NCBI GenBank assembly: GCA_012971835.1
Contig: JAAZFR010000160.1
Location: 1 to 7,358, forward strand
DNA: 7,358 bases
Direction: 5' to 3'
Origin: Erysipelotrichia bacterium
GTDB taxonomy: Bacteria; Bacillota_I; Bacilli_A; RFN20; CAG-826
Below, piece after piece: positions 1 through 7,110 of this stretch (its first letter is position 1; each line of letters opens with the position of its first letter). Both the position numbers and the translations under genes were made by a program. The notes under the pieces are model-generated. The model saw only the letters and a program-made list of their open reading frames with translations. It searched no databases and was not told the DNA's origin.

Positions 1-1173
1 ACAATGGCGCTTTCAGGCAGATATCCACTAAATTATATTAATATGGCAATTTATTTCGTATCTACAGTAACAATAATTTATTATGTCGTTAGATATGGAT
101 CGGTAAAGCTTGATCTTTATTTCGCATTGGTTGTTATGTTTGACATTTCAATTATTATATCATCTGCGCTTACTGGCTTTCGCAATTTTTCGTACACGAT
201 ATTCTTAGTGACTATTTTTTCTTTCATTATTTACCAGTTTATTGCCAATATTGATCAAAATTTAAAAGAACATGTTTTTTCGATTATAATGGTTGGTGGC
301 TATCTATTTGTTTTTTACTTTACTTTTGTCTATCGGAACCAAATCTTTTCCTTGGATTTTAGTTCAAGAATTGGCAATTTTTTTGACAATGAAAACGAGG
401 TGGCCAAGTATTTTGTTTTCTTGATTGTTTTCACCTTGCATAGGGCAATTCGATACAAGAAAAATTTTGTTTTATATCCACTGATTATGTATTTGTTTGT
501 ATTGCTGATTATGACTGGTTCGCGCTCTAATTTATTATCAGCAATTTTAATGTGCTTATTCGTTATGTATTTTCGATTCTCCAAAAAGCACAAAGTGTAT
601 TTTATTATCTCTGCTGCAGGTTTGATTGTGCTGTTCTTTCTTATTTTACAAATTCCGGCCCTATTAGAATTTAAGGAACGAATTTATAGTATGTTCAATA
701 CGTTGTTGGGTACATCTGAGAATATTAGCGAATTTGATTTTTCGATTCATAATAGAATGGTTGCTATGGTAGAAGGAATCGAATTGTTTTTGGCTCGACC
801 TTTATTTGGCTATGGGTTTGGCGGAACGAGGATTTATTCTTTCATTAACATGGAACCACACAATAATTTTGTCTTTCTTTTAGGTAATTTTGGAATATTT
901 TCTTTCCTGCTCTTTCAAACTTTCCTCTTATTTCCAATAATTAAAATTATTGAATCACATCGGAAGACCGAACAACCTTTCAATTTACTACTTGCTGCAA
1001 TTATTTTATATGTTTTCATCTTTCAGCTCTTTTTAGTTAACTACTACACTAAAATTGAATATTTTGCCTTTCCATTCGCATATTCTGTTCTCGCAACAAA
1101 AGGAACACACGTGGATATCGAACTCAGCAAAAGAAGAATATCGATTAGACAAGAGAAAGGTTTATTGTTATGA
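1..1173 (+). CDS. wzy: Wzy-type O-antigen/capsule polymerase, 5' end cut by window edge
   Basis: Integral membrane polymerase that would join lipid-linked repeat units on the outer face of the cytoplasmic membrane in a Wzx/Wzy pathway. The frame is open to the left edge, so the ATG at 4 is probably an internal codon; residues here count from it (389 aa visible). Hydrophobic segments lie at about 13-29, 37-57, 63-81, 91-109, 132-147, 155-171, 174-190, 199-217, 286-312, 326-345 and 350-364. Between the eighth and ninth is a large loop with the Wzy_C/O-antigen-ligase signature: HNRM at 249-252, PLFGYGFGG at 266-274 and PHNNF at 285-289. TGSRSNLL at 171-178 is another typical motif. Its stop overlaps the next gene's start (ATGA, 1170-1173), so the two are translationally coupled. 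Wzy and WaaL ligases share this fold and sequence divides them poorly; the glycosyltransferase context favours Wzy. One N-terminal membrane segment may be missing. Confidence 0.85.
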   Translation, partial: TMALSGRYPLNYINMAIYFVSTVTIIYYVVRYGSVKLDLYFALVVMFDISIIISSALTGFRNFSYTIFLVTIFSFIIYQFIANIDQNLKEHVFSIIMVGGYLFVFYFTFVYRNQIFSLDFSSRIGNFFDNENEVAKYFVFLIVFTLHRAIRYKKNFVLYPLIMYLFVLLIMTGSRSNLLSAILMCLFVMYFRFSKKHKVYFIISAAGLIVLFFLILQIPALLEFKERIYSMFNTLLGTSENISEFDFSIHNRMVAMVEGIELFLARPLFGYGFGGTRIYSFINMEPHNNFVFLLGNFGIFSFLLFQTFLLFPIIKIIESHRKTEQPFNLLLAAIILYVFIFQLFLVNYYTKIEYFAFPFAYSVLATKGTHVDIELSKRRISIRQEKGLLL

Positions 1174-2264
1174 AAGTTGTCGAAATCATACCATCATTCC
1201 ATCCTCCCGGCGGGGCGCAAACCTTTGTTTCTTCTCTGATAAAAGCGTTTAGAAAATTGGATAATGTTTCTCTAGAGGTTGTTTCTTTATACGATAAAAA
1301 AGGCTTTATTAATGAAGAACTGGAAAAAGCGGACATTAGAATCCATTACCTAAATAAGAAAACTGGTGTTGATTTTCACACAAGCAATCAATTACGGCGT
1401 TTAATTTATAAAATTAAACCAGACATTATTCACATTCATATTGCAAGTGTTAATACCCTTTTTCTATCGGGATTGCTAAAAAGGAGAGCCCCTTACTCAG
1501 TTTTTTATACAATTCATAGCATTGCATCAAAAGATGCAAGAATTATTCCGAGCGCAATACTTAAATGCATGTTTCATCGGCAGATAATAACGCCTATTTC
1601 TATCTCTCCCGAAGTTTCAAAGACGGTAAAAGAAAAATACAATTTATCGGTGCATCCGGTTATATATAATGGTATTGATGTAATGAAGTTTTCATGCAAT
1701 ACAGACTTAAAAAACCGACTAAATGATTTTATTCATGTTGGTTCATTTAGCGAAGTGAAAAACCACCTTTTTTTGATTGAATCCTTTGCTGAATTAGTAA
1801 AAACTCACCCAACCGCAAAACTAACTCTTGTTGGTGATGGTCCATTGCTTGAGACCGCCAAAGAAAAGGCGAGTACACTAGGTGTGAATGGCAATATTGC
1901 TTTTATGGGCATGAGGAGAGATGTTAGCACTTTATTGCAATCTCATAAATTTTTTCTATTACCCTCATTATACGAAGGAAACCCAATTTCCATTTTGGAA
2001 GCAATGGCTGCCGGACTAGTCGTAATTGCCTCAAAAACGGGAGGAATAATTGACATTATTGACACAAAAAGAAATGGGTATTTATTTGAGATTAATGATA
2101 AATGGGGTTTTGTCAAACTTATGAGTAATGCGATTGAAAGTTTAGATGATCAGCGATTAATATCAAAAAATAATATGAATGACTCATTAAGGTATGATAT
2201 TGACGCAACTGCTCGAGAGCATTATGAGTTATTCGAAAGTAAGAAGTCGGTATTTAGATGGTGA
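1170..2264 (+). CDS. GT4-family glycosyltransferase
   Basis: Cytoplasmic or membrane-associated GT-B retaining glycosyltransferase that should add one sugar from a nucleotide donor to the lipid-linked repeat unit. At 364 aa it has normal length for the family. The N-terminal domain starts with the acceptor-side loop PSFHPPGGAQ (8-17) and has DIIHIH at 85-90. The C-terminal domain begins near IYNGID (165-170), then VGSFSEVKNH (190-199), LVGDGP (220-225), and the donor-binding block around PSLYEGNP (265-272) to ASKTGG (287-292). The EX7E pair is intact as E269 and E277. The ATG overlaps the polymerase stop by 4 bases, and AGAAAGG at 1154-1160, nine bases upstream, supports this start. The TGA at 2262-2264 follows a TGG Trp codon, consistent with a code in which TGA is a stop. 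Donor and linkage cannot be told from sequence. Confidence 0.9.
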   Translation: MKVVEIIPSFHPPGGAQTFVSSLIKAFRKLDNVSLEVVSLYDKKGFINEELEKADIRIHYLNKKTGVDFHTSNQLRRLIYKIKPDIIHIHIASVNTLFLSGLLKRRAPYSVFYTIHSIASKDARIIPSAILKCMFHRQIITPISISPEVSKTVKEKYNLSVHPVIYNGIDVMKFSCNTDLKNRLNDFIHVGSFSEVKNHLFLIESFAELVKTHPTAKLTLVGDGPLLETAKEKASTLGVNGNIAFMGMRRDVSTLLQSHKFFLLPSLYEGNPISILEAMAAGLVVIASKTGGIIDIIDTKRNGYLFEINDKWGFVKLMSNAIESLDDQRLISKNNMNDSLRYDIDATAREHYELFESKKSVFRW

Positions 2265-2290
2265 CAAGAGGTTGTGTCGTTCAAGATTAA

Positions 2291-2319
2291 TTGCGCAACA
2301 AAAGTATGTTATTTATAAT
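2291..2319 (+). promoter_or_regulatory. Possible internal sigma-A-type promoter ahead of capE
   Basis: TATAAT at 2314-2319 is a perfect -10 box, separated by exactly 17 bases from TTGCGC at 2291-2296, which keeps the TTG of a -35 box but matches only 3 of 6 positions. Transcription would begin near 2326, just ahead of the AAGGTGA ribosome site at 2331-2337, giving a leader of under 20 bases. It lies in the 79-base gap between the first glycosyltransferase and capE. In AT-rich DNA a perfect -10 box arises often by chance, so this is only a candidate. Confidence 0.3.
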
Positions 2320-2343
2320 TGGTTATGCAAAAGGTGAAATATT

Positions 2344-3348
2344 ATGAATTTTGAAAACAAAATATTATTAGTTACTGGCGGAACGGGCAGTTTTGGGCAT
2401 GCTGTGGTGGAACGGTTTTTATCCACGGGCATCAAAGAAATTAGGATTTTATCTCGCGATGAAAAAAAGCAGGATGACATGAGGAAAAAATTCAATAGCG
2501 AGAAGCTCAAGTTTTATATAGGCGATGTGAGGGATTACGAATCAATCCGCGGATCTTTTCGTGGTGTGGATTATGTTTTTAGCGCTGCAGCTCTTAAACA
2601 AGTGCCATCTTGCGAGTTCTACCCAATGGAAGCTATGAAAACGAATGTTATTGGAAGTGACAATGTTATAACTGCTTGCGTTGAAAACCATGTTAAAAAA
2701 GCTGTGTTTTTGTCGACGGATAAGGCCGCATATCCAATTAATGCGATGGGCATTACAAAAGCATTGATGGAAAAGAACGTTATCGCAAGATCGAGACAAA
2801 TGCTTCCTGATGATACAGTCATTTGTCTAACTCGGTACGGAAACGTCATGGCAAGCAGGGGAAGCGTGATTCCATTGTTTCTTGATCAGATTCACGCTGG
2901 TAAACCACTTACAATCACAAACCCTGATATGACTCGATTCATGATGACCCTCACTGATGCCGTCGATTTGGTTTTGTATGCGTTTGAACATGGTGAACAA
3001 GGCGATTTGTTTGTTCAAAAAGCACCAGCTGCAACAATAGAAACGCTTGCTGATGCCATCTTAGATTTAACAAAATCTAATGTTGGCAAGCTTTATATCG
3101 GAATGCGTCACGGGGAAAAAATGTTTGAAGTGCTAGTTACATCAGAAGAAATGTCTAGAGCCGAAGATTTACCGGGTTTCTTTAGAATTAAGGCTGACAA
3201 TAGAGATTTGAACTATGACAAATATATTTCTAAAGGTAAAGCAATTTTGGATGTTGAACAACAGTATACTTCTCACAATACTGAAAGACTTAGTATTGAG
3301 GGAATGAAAAGACAATTGCTAAGGTTAAATTTATTTAAGACTTTTTAG
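2344..3348 (+). CDS. capE: CapE/FnlA-type UDP-GlcNAc 4,6-dehydratase/5-epimerase
   Basis: Cytosolic extended short-chain dehydrogenase that starts UDP-N-acetyl-L-fucosamine (UDP-L-FucNAc) synthesis by converting UDP-GlcNAc to a 4-keto-6-deoxy, 5-epimerised sugar nucleotide. At 334 aa it is close to the S. aureus CapE length (about 340). The NAD(P)-binding motif TGGTGSFG is at 11-18, GDVRD at 60-64, and AAALKQVPSCE at 81-91. The active-site stretch STDKAAYPINAMGITK (124-139) has D126-K127 and Met135 with Lys139. This MxxxK, in place of the usual YxxxK, is characteristic of the CapE/FnlA/WbjB group and separates it from FlaA1/PseB-type dehydratases. Further conserved blocks are RYGNVMASRGSVIPLF (164-179), MRHGEK (254-259) and RDLNY (287-291). 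AAGGTGA at 2331-2337, six bases before the ATG, fixes the start. By eye it is richer in GC than the polymerase, as expected for a conserved core enzyme. Its usual partner capF starts only at 7111. Confidence 0.95.
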   Translation: MNFENKILLVTGGTGSFGHAVVERFLSTGIKEIRILSRDEKKQDDMRKKFNSEKLKFYIGDVRDYESIRGSFRGVDYVFSAAALKQVPSCEFYPMEAMKTNVIGSDNVITACVENHVKKAVFLSTDKAAYPINAMGITKALMEKNVIARSRQMLPDDTVICLTRYGNVMASRGSVIPLFLDQIHAGKPLTITNPDMTRFMMTLTDAVDLVLYAFEHGEQGDLFVQKAPAATIETLADAILDLTKSNVGKLYIGMRHGEKMFEVLVTSEEMSRAEDLPGFFRIKADNRDLNYDKYISKGKAILDVEQQYTSHNTERLSIEGMKRQLLRLNLFKTF

Positions 3349-3360
3349 AGATGGTATTTC

Positions 3361-3381
3361 GTCTTTCGCATTAACGAAGAC
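3361..3381 (+). repeat. Hairpin 1 after capE
   Basis: GTCTT (3361-3365) and CG (3367-3368) pair with CGAAGAC (3375-3381), giving a 7-base-pair stem with one bulged T at 3366 and the loop CATTAA. It begins 12 bases after the capE stop. No run of T follows, so it does not look like a classic intrinsic terminator. It may protect the 3' end of the capE message, mark a processing site, or be chance. Confidence 0.4.
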
Positions 3382-3382
3382 A

Positions 3383-3411
3383 TGGATACTGTATAGCGAC
3401 TACAATATCCA
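3383..3411 (+). repeat. Hairpin 2 / operator-like inverted repeat after capE
   Basis: TGGATA (3383-3388) pairs with TATCCA (3406-3411), and TGTA (3390-3393) with TACA (3401-3404). A single C-A mismatch (3389/3405) separates the two helices, and the loop is TAGCGAC. That is ten base pairs in 29 bases, starting one base after hairpin 1. An A-run (3411-3416) follows, not a T-run, so rho-independent termination on the + strand is unlikely. At DNA level it could equally be a dyad operator. Nothing in the window identifies a binding protein. Confidence 0.4.
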
Positions 3412-3539
3412 AAAAAGCAATGGGACATTTGAGGTTTTATGTAGTAAAATGTTCTTTATACCACAATTAGTAATATTTTCGTTATTTTTTAATAAATTAC
3501 GAACCACACATGATTATCGAGTATAGAATGGACGAATTA

Positions 3540-4619
3540 ATGAGAAAATGTAAAATCGGATTATGGGGTCAATTAGGCGGCAAAAATCCCGCTGATGGAC
3601 AAGCTATCAAAACAATTTATGTACTTAATAAGATAAAAGATAGGTATGGTTTGAAGAATGTTAAACACGTGAATACAAACCAATGGAAGAAGCGTCCATT
3701 AAGAGTTTTGTTGAAAACAATAAATTTATTTTTTCGTAGCAATGTAATTATCATTATGCCTGCGAATAATGGACTTAGAGTAATTTCCAAACTCTATAAT
3801 TTTTTGTTGCTTTTTAAAAAAGCAAAAATTGTTTATTTCGTAATTGGTGGCTTTCTTCCGAAATTTGTTGATGAGAATCCTCGCTACAAAAAAATCTTTA
3901 GAAAATACGAAATGTTGTTTGTTGAAACAAAAAACATGAAATCATCACTTATTGAGCGTGGAATAAGCAATGTTTCGCTTATCCCTAATTTCAAAATAAT
4001 TAAGCGCATCAATCCTGAACTACTTAAAACATTTGAACAGGGAAGTACGATAAAACTATGCACTTTTTCGCGCGTGACTGCGTCCAAAGGTATTATTGAA
4101 GCGATTGATGCAGTTGTATCAATGAATGACGATAAGAATCCAAGATATTTTCTCGATATTTACGGTATGATTGACATCGAGTTCGAAAGTGAGTTTAATA
4201 AAAAAATTGCACCTTATTCGAGTTTTGTTAAGTATAAAGGAATTGCCCCATTCAATGAGGCGACCCAAATTCTTTCCGACTACTTTGCACTATTATTTCC
4301 AACATATTATCATGGGGAGGGTTTCGCTGGCTGTTTAATTGATGCGTTTTATTCGGGCTTGCCAATTGTTGCAACTGATTGGTTATATAATTCTGAAATA
4401 GTAAAAGATGGTTACAATGGATATCTTTGCACTCCGCGAAGTGCTAAAAGTATTAGGGATTGTATTATAAAATTAGAATCCAATTTACCCCACTACATGA
4501 TTATTAAAATGAATAACTACAACGAGAGTTTTAAATATGATGCCGATATAGCGCTAAAACCATTATTTGAAACGATTGAGAACGGTTCGATTAACCGCAA
4601 AAAAGGTCAAGGAGCGTAA
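3540..4619 (+). CDS. GT4-like glycosyltransferase with EX7D donor-site variant
   Basis: Predicted GT-B glycosyltransferase for one linkage of the repeat unit. The frame opens at an ATG at 3510 (369 aa; residues counted from there), with further in-frame ATGs at 3528 and 3540. The third is preferred because it places the first Rossmann strand, KIGLWG (15-20), at the usual distance from the N-terminus (359 aa product). No start has a strong ribosome site: GAG at 3519-3521 could serve 3528 and GGA at 3530-3532 could serve 3540. The N-terminal loop is GQLGGKNPADGQ (20-31). The C-terminal domain has SRVTASKGI (187-195), IYGM (217-220), FPTYYHGEGF (263-272) and LPIVATDW (284-291), then GYNGYLC (301-307). 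The EX7E pair is E270 with Asp at 278. It ends two bases before the pyruvyl transferase, so the two are probably co-translated. It follows a 161-base non-coding gap. Donor sugar unknown. Confidence 0.87.
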   Translation: MRKCKIGLWGQLGGKNPADGQAIKTIYVLNKIKDRYGLKNVKHVNTNQWKKRPLRVLLKTINLFFRSNVIIIMPANNGLRVISKLYNFLLLFKKAKIVYFVIGGFLPKFVDENPRYKKIFRKYEMLFVETKNMKSSLIERGISNVSLIPNFKIIKRINPELLKTFEQGSTIKLCTFSRVTASKGIIEAIDAVVSMNDDKNPRYFLDIYGMIDIEFESEFNKKIAPYSSFVKYKGIAPFNEATQILSDYFALLFPTYYHGEGFAGCLIDAFYSGLPIVATDWLYNSEIVKDGYNGYLCTPRSAKSIRDCIIKLESNLPHYMIIKMNNYNESFKYDADIALKPLFETIENGSINRKKGQGA

Positions 4620-4621
4620 TT

Positions 4622-5683
4622 ATGAAAGTGGCTTATGTTTCTGGTTATTGGGCGACGAACATTGGAAATGCTTTTTTTAATTTGGGAGCAGATTATGTCT
4701 TGAAGAAAGTTTTTGGAGAAGCAAATGTTAACGCCATTTTTGACCAACCCGCAGGAATCATCCGTTCGCAAAAACGCAAAGGGAACCCTAAAAAATCCTT
4801 ACCCTTAATTGAACATGTTGAGGCTGATATGTTTGTTCTTCTTGGTCCAGTTTTGTCGCGTGATTTTTTGAAAATTTGGTCGAAAACGATAATTTCTTTA
4901 AAGAACCGAGGTAAAAAATATGCCATTCTTTCTTGTGGTTTTATGAAGTGTGACCCAAGATTTCTTACGGAAATTAGAGCGTTTTTAAAAGAGTATCCTC
5001 CCATCGTTATTACAACGCGAGATAGCGATGCATACGGTAAACTATTAACTCTTGGCATTGACATCTATGATGGAGTTGATTTTGCGTTCTTTTTGCCCGA
5101 AACTCACTCTCCACTTAAATTAGATTTTCCTAATCTTTTGACTCTTAATTTCGATAAGTTTTTTGAACCAAAAATCATTATATCTAATCAATTGATACCC
5201 AAGTATAATTTCGTTTTTAATGAACAATATTGGAAACTTGATTTTAATGGTTTTATCAAAAGAATTGGCGCTAAAACAGATAGAATATCTGATGCTCTAG
5301 TATATGCATTAAGTGTTTTCCCCGCTAAAGACAGGCAAGTTAAGGTTGACCAATATGATATTATTCGAACTGATCACCGGTTTTCACCGATGCTTAAAAA
5401 TAAGGTATTCCGATATTCAAATTCATTTGTTTCTGATGTTCCACAGTCCTATGTTGATATTTATGCAAATTCAAAACTTACGCTTTCTGATCGTGTGCAT
5501 GCCTGCGTCGCAACTCTGGCTTACGGAAACTATGCCATGTTATTTTCAAAAACAAAGCGCAGCAAGTTGCTGGATAGAGTCGGCGCAAACGATATTTACT
5601 CTTATCCCGTTCGAATAGATCTTGCTAAACTCAAAACCGAAAAAGAGTCTCTTATTGAGTGGTTACAGAAACAATTAAGATAA
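4622..5683 (+). CDS. Polysaccharide pyruvyl transferase family protein
   Basis: Predicted ketal pyruvyl transferase (PS_pyruv_trans, PF04230) that would move the enolpyruvyl group of phosphoenolpyruvate onto a sugar of the repeat unit, making the glycan acidic. At 353 aa the length is normal. The N-terminal GYWATNIGNAFFNLGA (8-23) matches the family's glycine/asparagine loop, although the frequent N-x-GD form is replaced by NIGN. TTRDSDAYGKLLTLGI (131-146) is the mid-protein RDS...L..LG motif. SDRVHACVATLAYG (289-302) is the diagnostic S-x-R-x-H...A...G motif with Arg291 and His293 present. RSKLLDRVG (313-321) follows as in relatives. GGAG at 4611-4614, seven bases before the ATG and inside the end of the preceding gene, gives a firm start and close coupling. 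The family also includes enzymes modifying secondary cell-wall polymers (CsaB); the surrounding polymerase and transferases favour a capsule repeat unit. The acceptor sugar is unknown. Confidence 0.87.
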   Translation: MKVAYVSGYWATNIGNAFFNLGADYVLKKVFGEANVNAIFDQPAGIIRSQKRKGNPKKSLPLIEHVEADMFVLLGPVLSRDFLKIWSKTIISLKNRGKKYAILSCGFMKCDPRFLTEIRAFLKEYPPIVITTRDSDAYGKLLTLGIDIYDGVDFAFFLPETHSPLKLDFPNLLTLNFDKFFEPKIIISNQLIPKYNFVFNEQYWKLDFNGFIKRIGAKTDRISDALVYALSVFPAKDRQVKVDQYDIIRTDHRFSPMLKNKVFRYSNSFVSDVPQSYVDIYANSKLTLSDRVHACVATLAYGNYAMLFSKTKRSKLLDRVGANDIYSYPVRIDLAKLKTEKESLIEWLQKQLR

Positions 5684-5729
5684 AAATTCAAATTATTGGT
5701 TTTTTGACTTAATTATAGAGGAGCGAATA

Positions 5730-6932
5730 ATGAAAATCTTGATACTATGTGTAAGATACTACCCTGAACAATTTTCCATTACGAACATTGCAGAAAAACT
5801 TGTCGAATTCGGGCACGAAGTAACTATTTTAACAGGAAGACCAAGTTATGGATATGGGCGAATACTACCTGATTATCTCAATATGCGACATGAGTTTGTT
5901 AATGGTGTCGAGATTTATAGAATTAAAAACCGCGCTCGGAAAAAAAGCACGCTTTCTTTGATAATGGAATATATCTCATTTTATTTTGGGTTTAATTCTT
6001 TCTTGCGAAAGCATAAATCCAAGTACGATGTCGTGTTTTCTCATGTCCACTCGCCCATATTAACCATCATTTCTGCGAATAAATATTGTAAGAAACACAA
6101 ACTAAAACATTTTCATTATGGCTTAGATTTGTGGCCAGAATCATTAATTGCTACAAACACAACTTCAAGAAACACTTGGTTTTATAAAATTATGTTAAAA
6201 ATCAGCAAAGATGCGTATTCAAAAGTCGATTCGATAGCATTTGCTTCGCCTTCTGTTGACTGGTATTTCAAAAATATTTTACATCTTAATATTGATGTGA
6301 AAACTATATATCAACCATCACTGAGTACGCAAACCTTCCTATCTCAAGAACACTATAATTCAAATATCTTTAATCTAGTTTATATCGGATCCGTTACAAA
6401 ATTCACTGGCATCAGTATGCTTGCCGATGCAGTTGCCCTTTTAAAAGACAAGAATAAACTGCGAGTTACGATTGTTGGAAGCGGAAGCGAGTTGTCTAAA
6501 CTTGATAAAAGAATAAAAGAGCTTAATTTATTAGATTACTTTGAGTTAGTTGGACGATTACCGGCTGATCAAGTAATAAAATATTATGAAAAAGCAGATG
6601 CGGTATTCATCCCGCTACTAAATAATTCATATACTTCCCAAATGATTCCTCAAAAAGTTATTGAAACGTTAAAACTTGGACGCCCAATTTTAGGCATGTT
6701 ATCTGGAGATGGAAGGAAAATCTTGGAAAATGCTAATGGCGCTATTTTTTGTGAACAAAGCGTTGAGGGAATCAAGGCTGGAATTGAAAAAATAATGTCT
6801 TTATCCATCGAACAAAGAAAAACAATGGGGAGCAACAATTACACATACTTTGCTGAACATCCAGAATTCACGTTGGATTATTCGTGTAGGCGCATGATAG
6901 TTGAGTTAGAAAGAGTCACCGCATCCAAATAA
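5730..6932 (+). CDS. WbuB-like GT4 glycosyltransferase (candidate amino-sugar transferase)
   Basis: GT-B glycosyltransferase of 400 aa, the usual length for the WbuB group. The N-terminal RYYPEQFSITNIAEKL (9-24) and GHEVTILTGRPSYGYGRI (28-45) are the group's typical opening. HSPI is at 107-110. HYGLDLWPESL (129-139) carries the DLWPES signature. The C-terminal domain has YIGSVTKFTG (218-227), IVGSGSEL (248-255), and the donor block QKVIETLKLGRPILG (308-322), with E312 as the second acid of the nucleotide-sugar site. GDGRKILENANGAIFCE (326-342) replaces the usual G-x-G loop region. A strong GAGGAG site at 5718-5723, six bases before the ATG, fixes the start, 46 bases after the pyruvyl transferase. 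WbuB homologues commonly accompany the fnlABC/capEFG genes and are assigned as FucNAc transferases; by that association this one may use UDP-FucNAc. Substrate is inferred from context only. Confidence 0.9.
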   Translation: MKILILCVRYYPEQFSITNIAEKLVEFGHEVTILTGRPSYGYGRILPDYLNMRHEFVNGVEIYRIKNRARKKSTLSLIMEYISFYFGFNSFLRKHKSKYDVVFSHVHSPILTIISANKYCKKHKLKHFHYGLDLWPESLIATNTTSRNTWFYKIMLKISKDAYSKVDSIAFASPSVDWYFKNILHLNIDVKTIYQPSLSTQTFLSQEHYNSNIFNLVYIGSVTKFTGISMLADAVALLKDKNKLRVTIVGSGSELSKLDKRIKELNLLDYFELVGRLPADQVIKYYEKADAVFIPLLNNSYTSQMIPQKVIETLKLGRPILGMLSGDGRKILENANGAIFCEQSVEGIKAGIEKIMSLSIEQRKTMGSNNYTYFAEHPEFTLDYSCRRMIVELERVTASK

Positions 6933-7110
6933 TTAACCTTATGTATAGCATAATCGCCATCAAAGCCTATAAACGAACAAGCTAATCCCTTATATGTTAC
7001 GCGGAATGCATATCAATCATGATTTTTGAATGAACACGGGAAATGTTTTACAAAGAGAGAAGGTAAGCACGAAACAATACAACAATATATAATAAAGAAC
7101 GAGGTAAATT
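6933..7110 (+). other. 178-base non-coding gap before capF
   Basis: The longest gap between genes in the window. It holds no reading frame longer than about 15 codons with a ribosome site. Small dyads are present: TTATG/CATAA around a 5-base loop (6939-6953) and the palindrome AATCATGATT (7015-7024). Neither is followed by a T-run. TATAAT occurs at 7088-7093 but has no recognisable -35 box 16-18 bases upstream. Its function is unknown; it could be a short untranslated leader or leftover sequence from an insertion. Confidence 0.4.

Noticed and set aside
2271..2299. GTTGTG/CGCAAC as a terminator after the first glycosyltransferase
   Set aside because: Six pairs with one wobble around a 17-base loop and no T-run following; too weak to call.
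3420..3470. Small reading frame of 16 codons starting at 3420 in the gap after capE
   Set aside because: No ribosome site and no recognisable peptide; length is within chance expectation.
4693..5064. A 123-codon open frame on the - strand
   Set aside because: Antisense to the well-supported pyruvyl transferase and without recognisable domain or ribosome site; treated as a chance frame. The other minus-strand frames are rejected for the same reasons.
5313..5618. A 101-codon open frame on the + strand inside the pyruvyl transferase gene
   Set aside because: It is a frame-shifted shadow of a gene with clear family motifs through this region, has no ribosome site, and its product resembles nothing.
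3390..6949. TGTATAGC shared by the two long gaps (3390-3397 and 6942-6949) as duplicated insertion ends
   Set aside because: An 8-base match between two AT-rich stretches of about 170 bases is expected roughly by chance, and the surrounding bases do not match. No longer direct or inverted repeat was seen at the block borders.
7088..7093. TATAAT upstream of capF as a promoter -10 box
   Set aside because: No acceptable -35 box lies 16-18 bases upstream (the 17-spacer hexamer is AAGCAC), and a start here would leave almost no leader before the ribosome site at 7101. The region is simply AT-rich.
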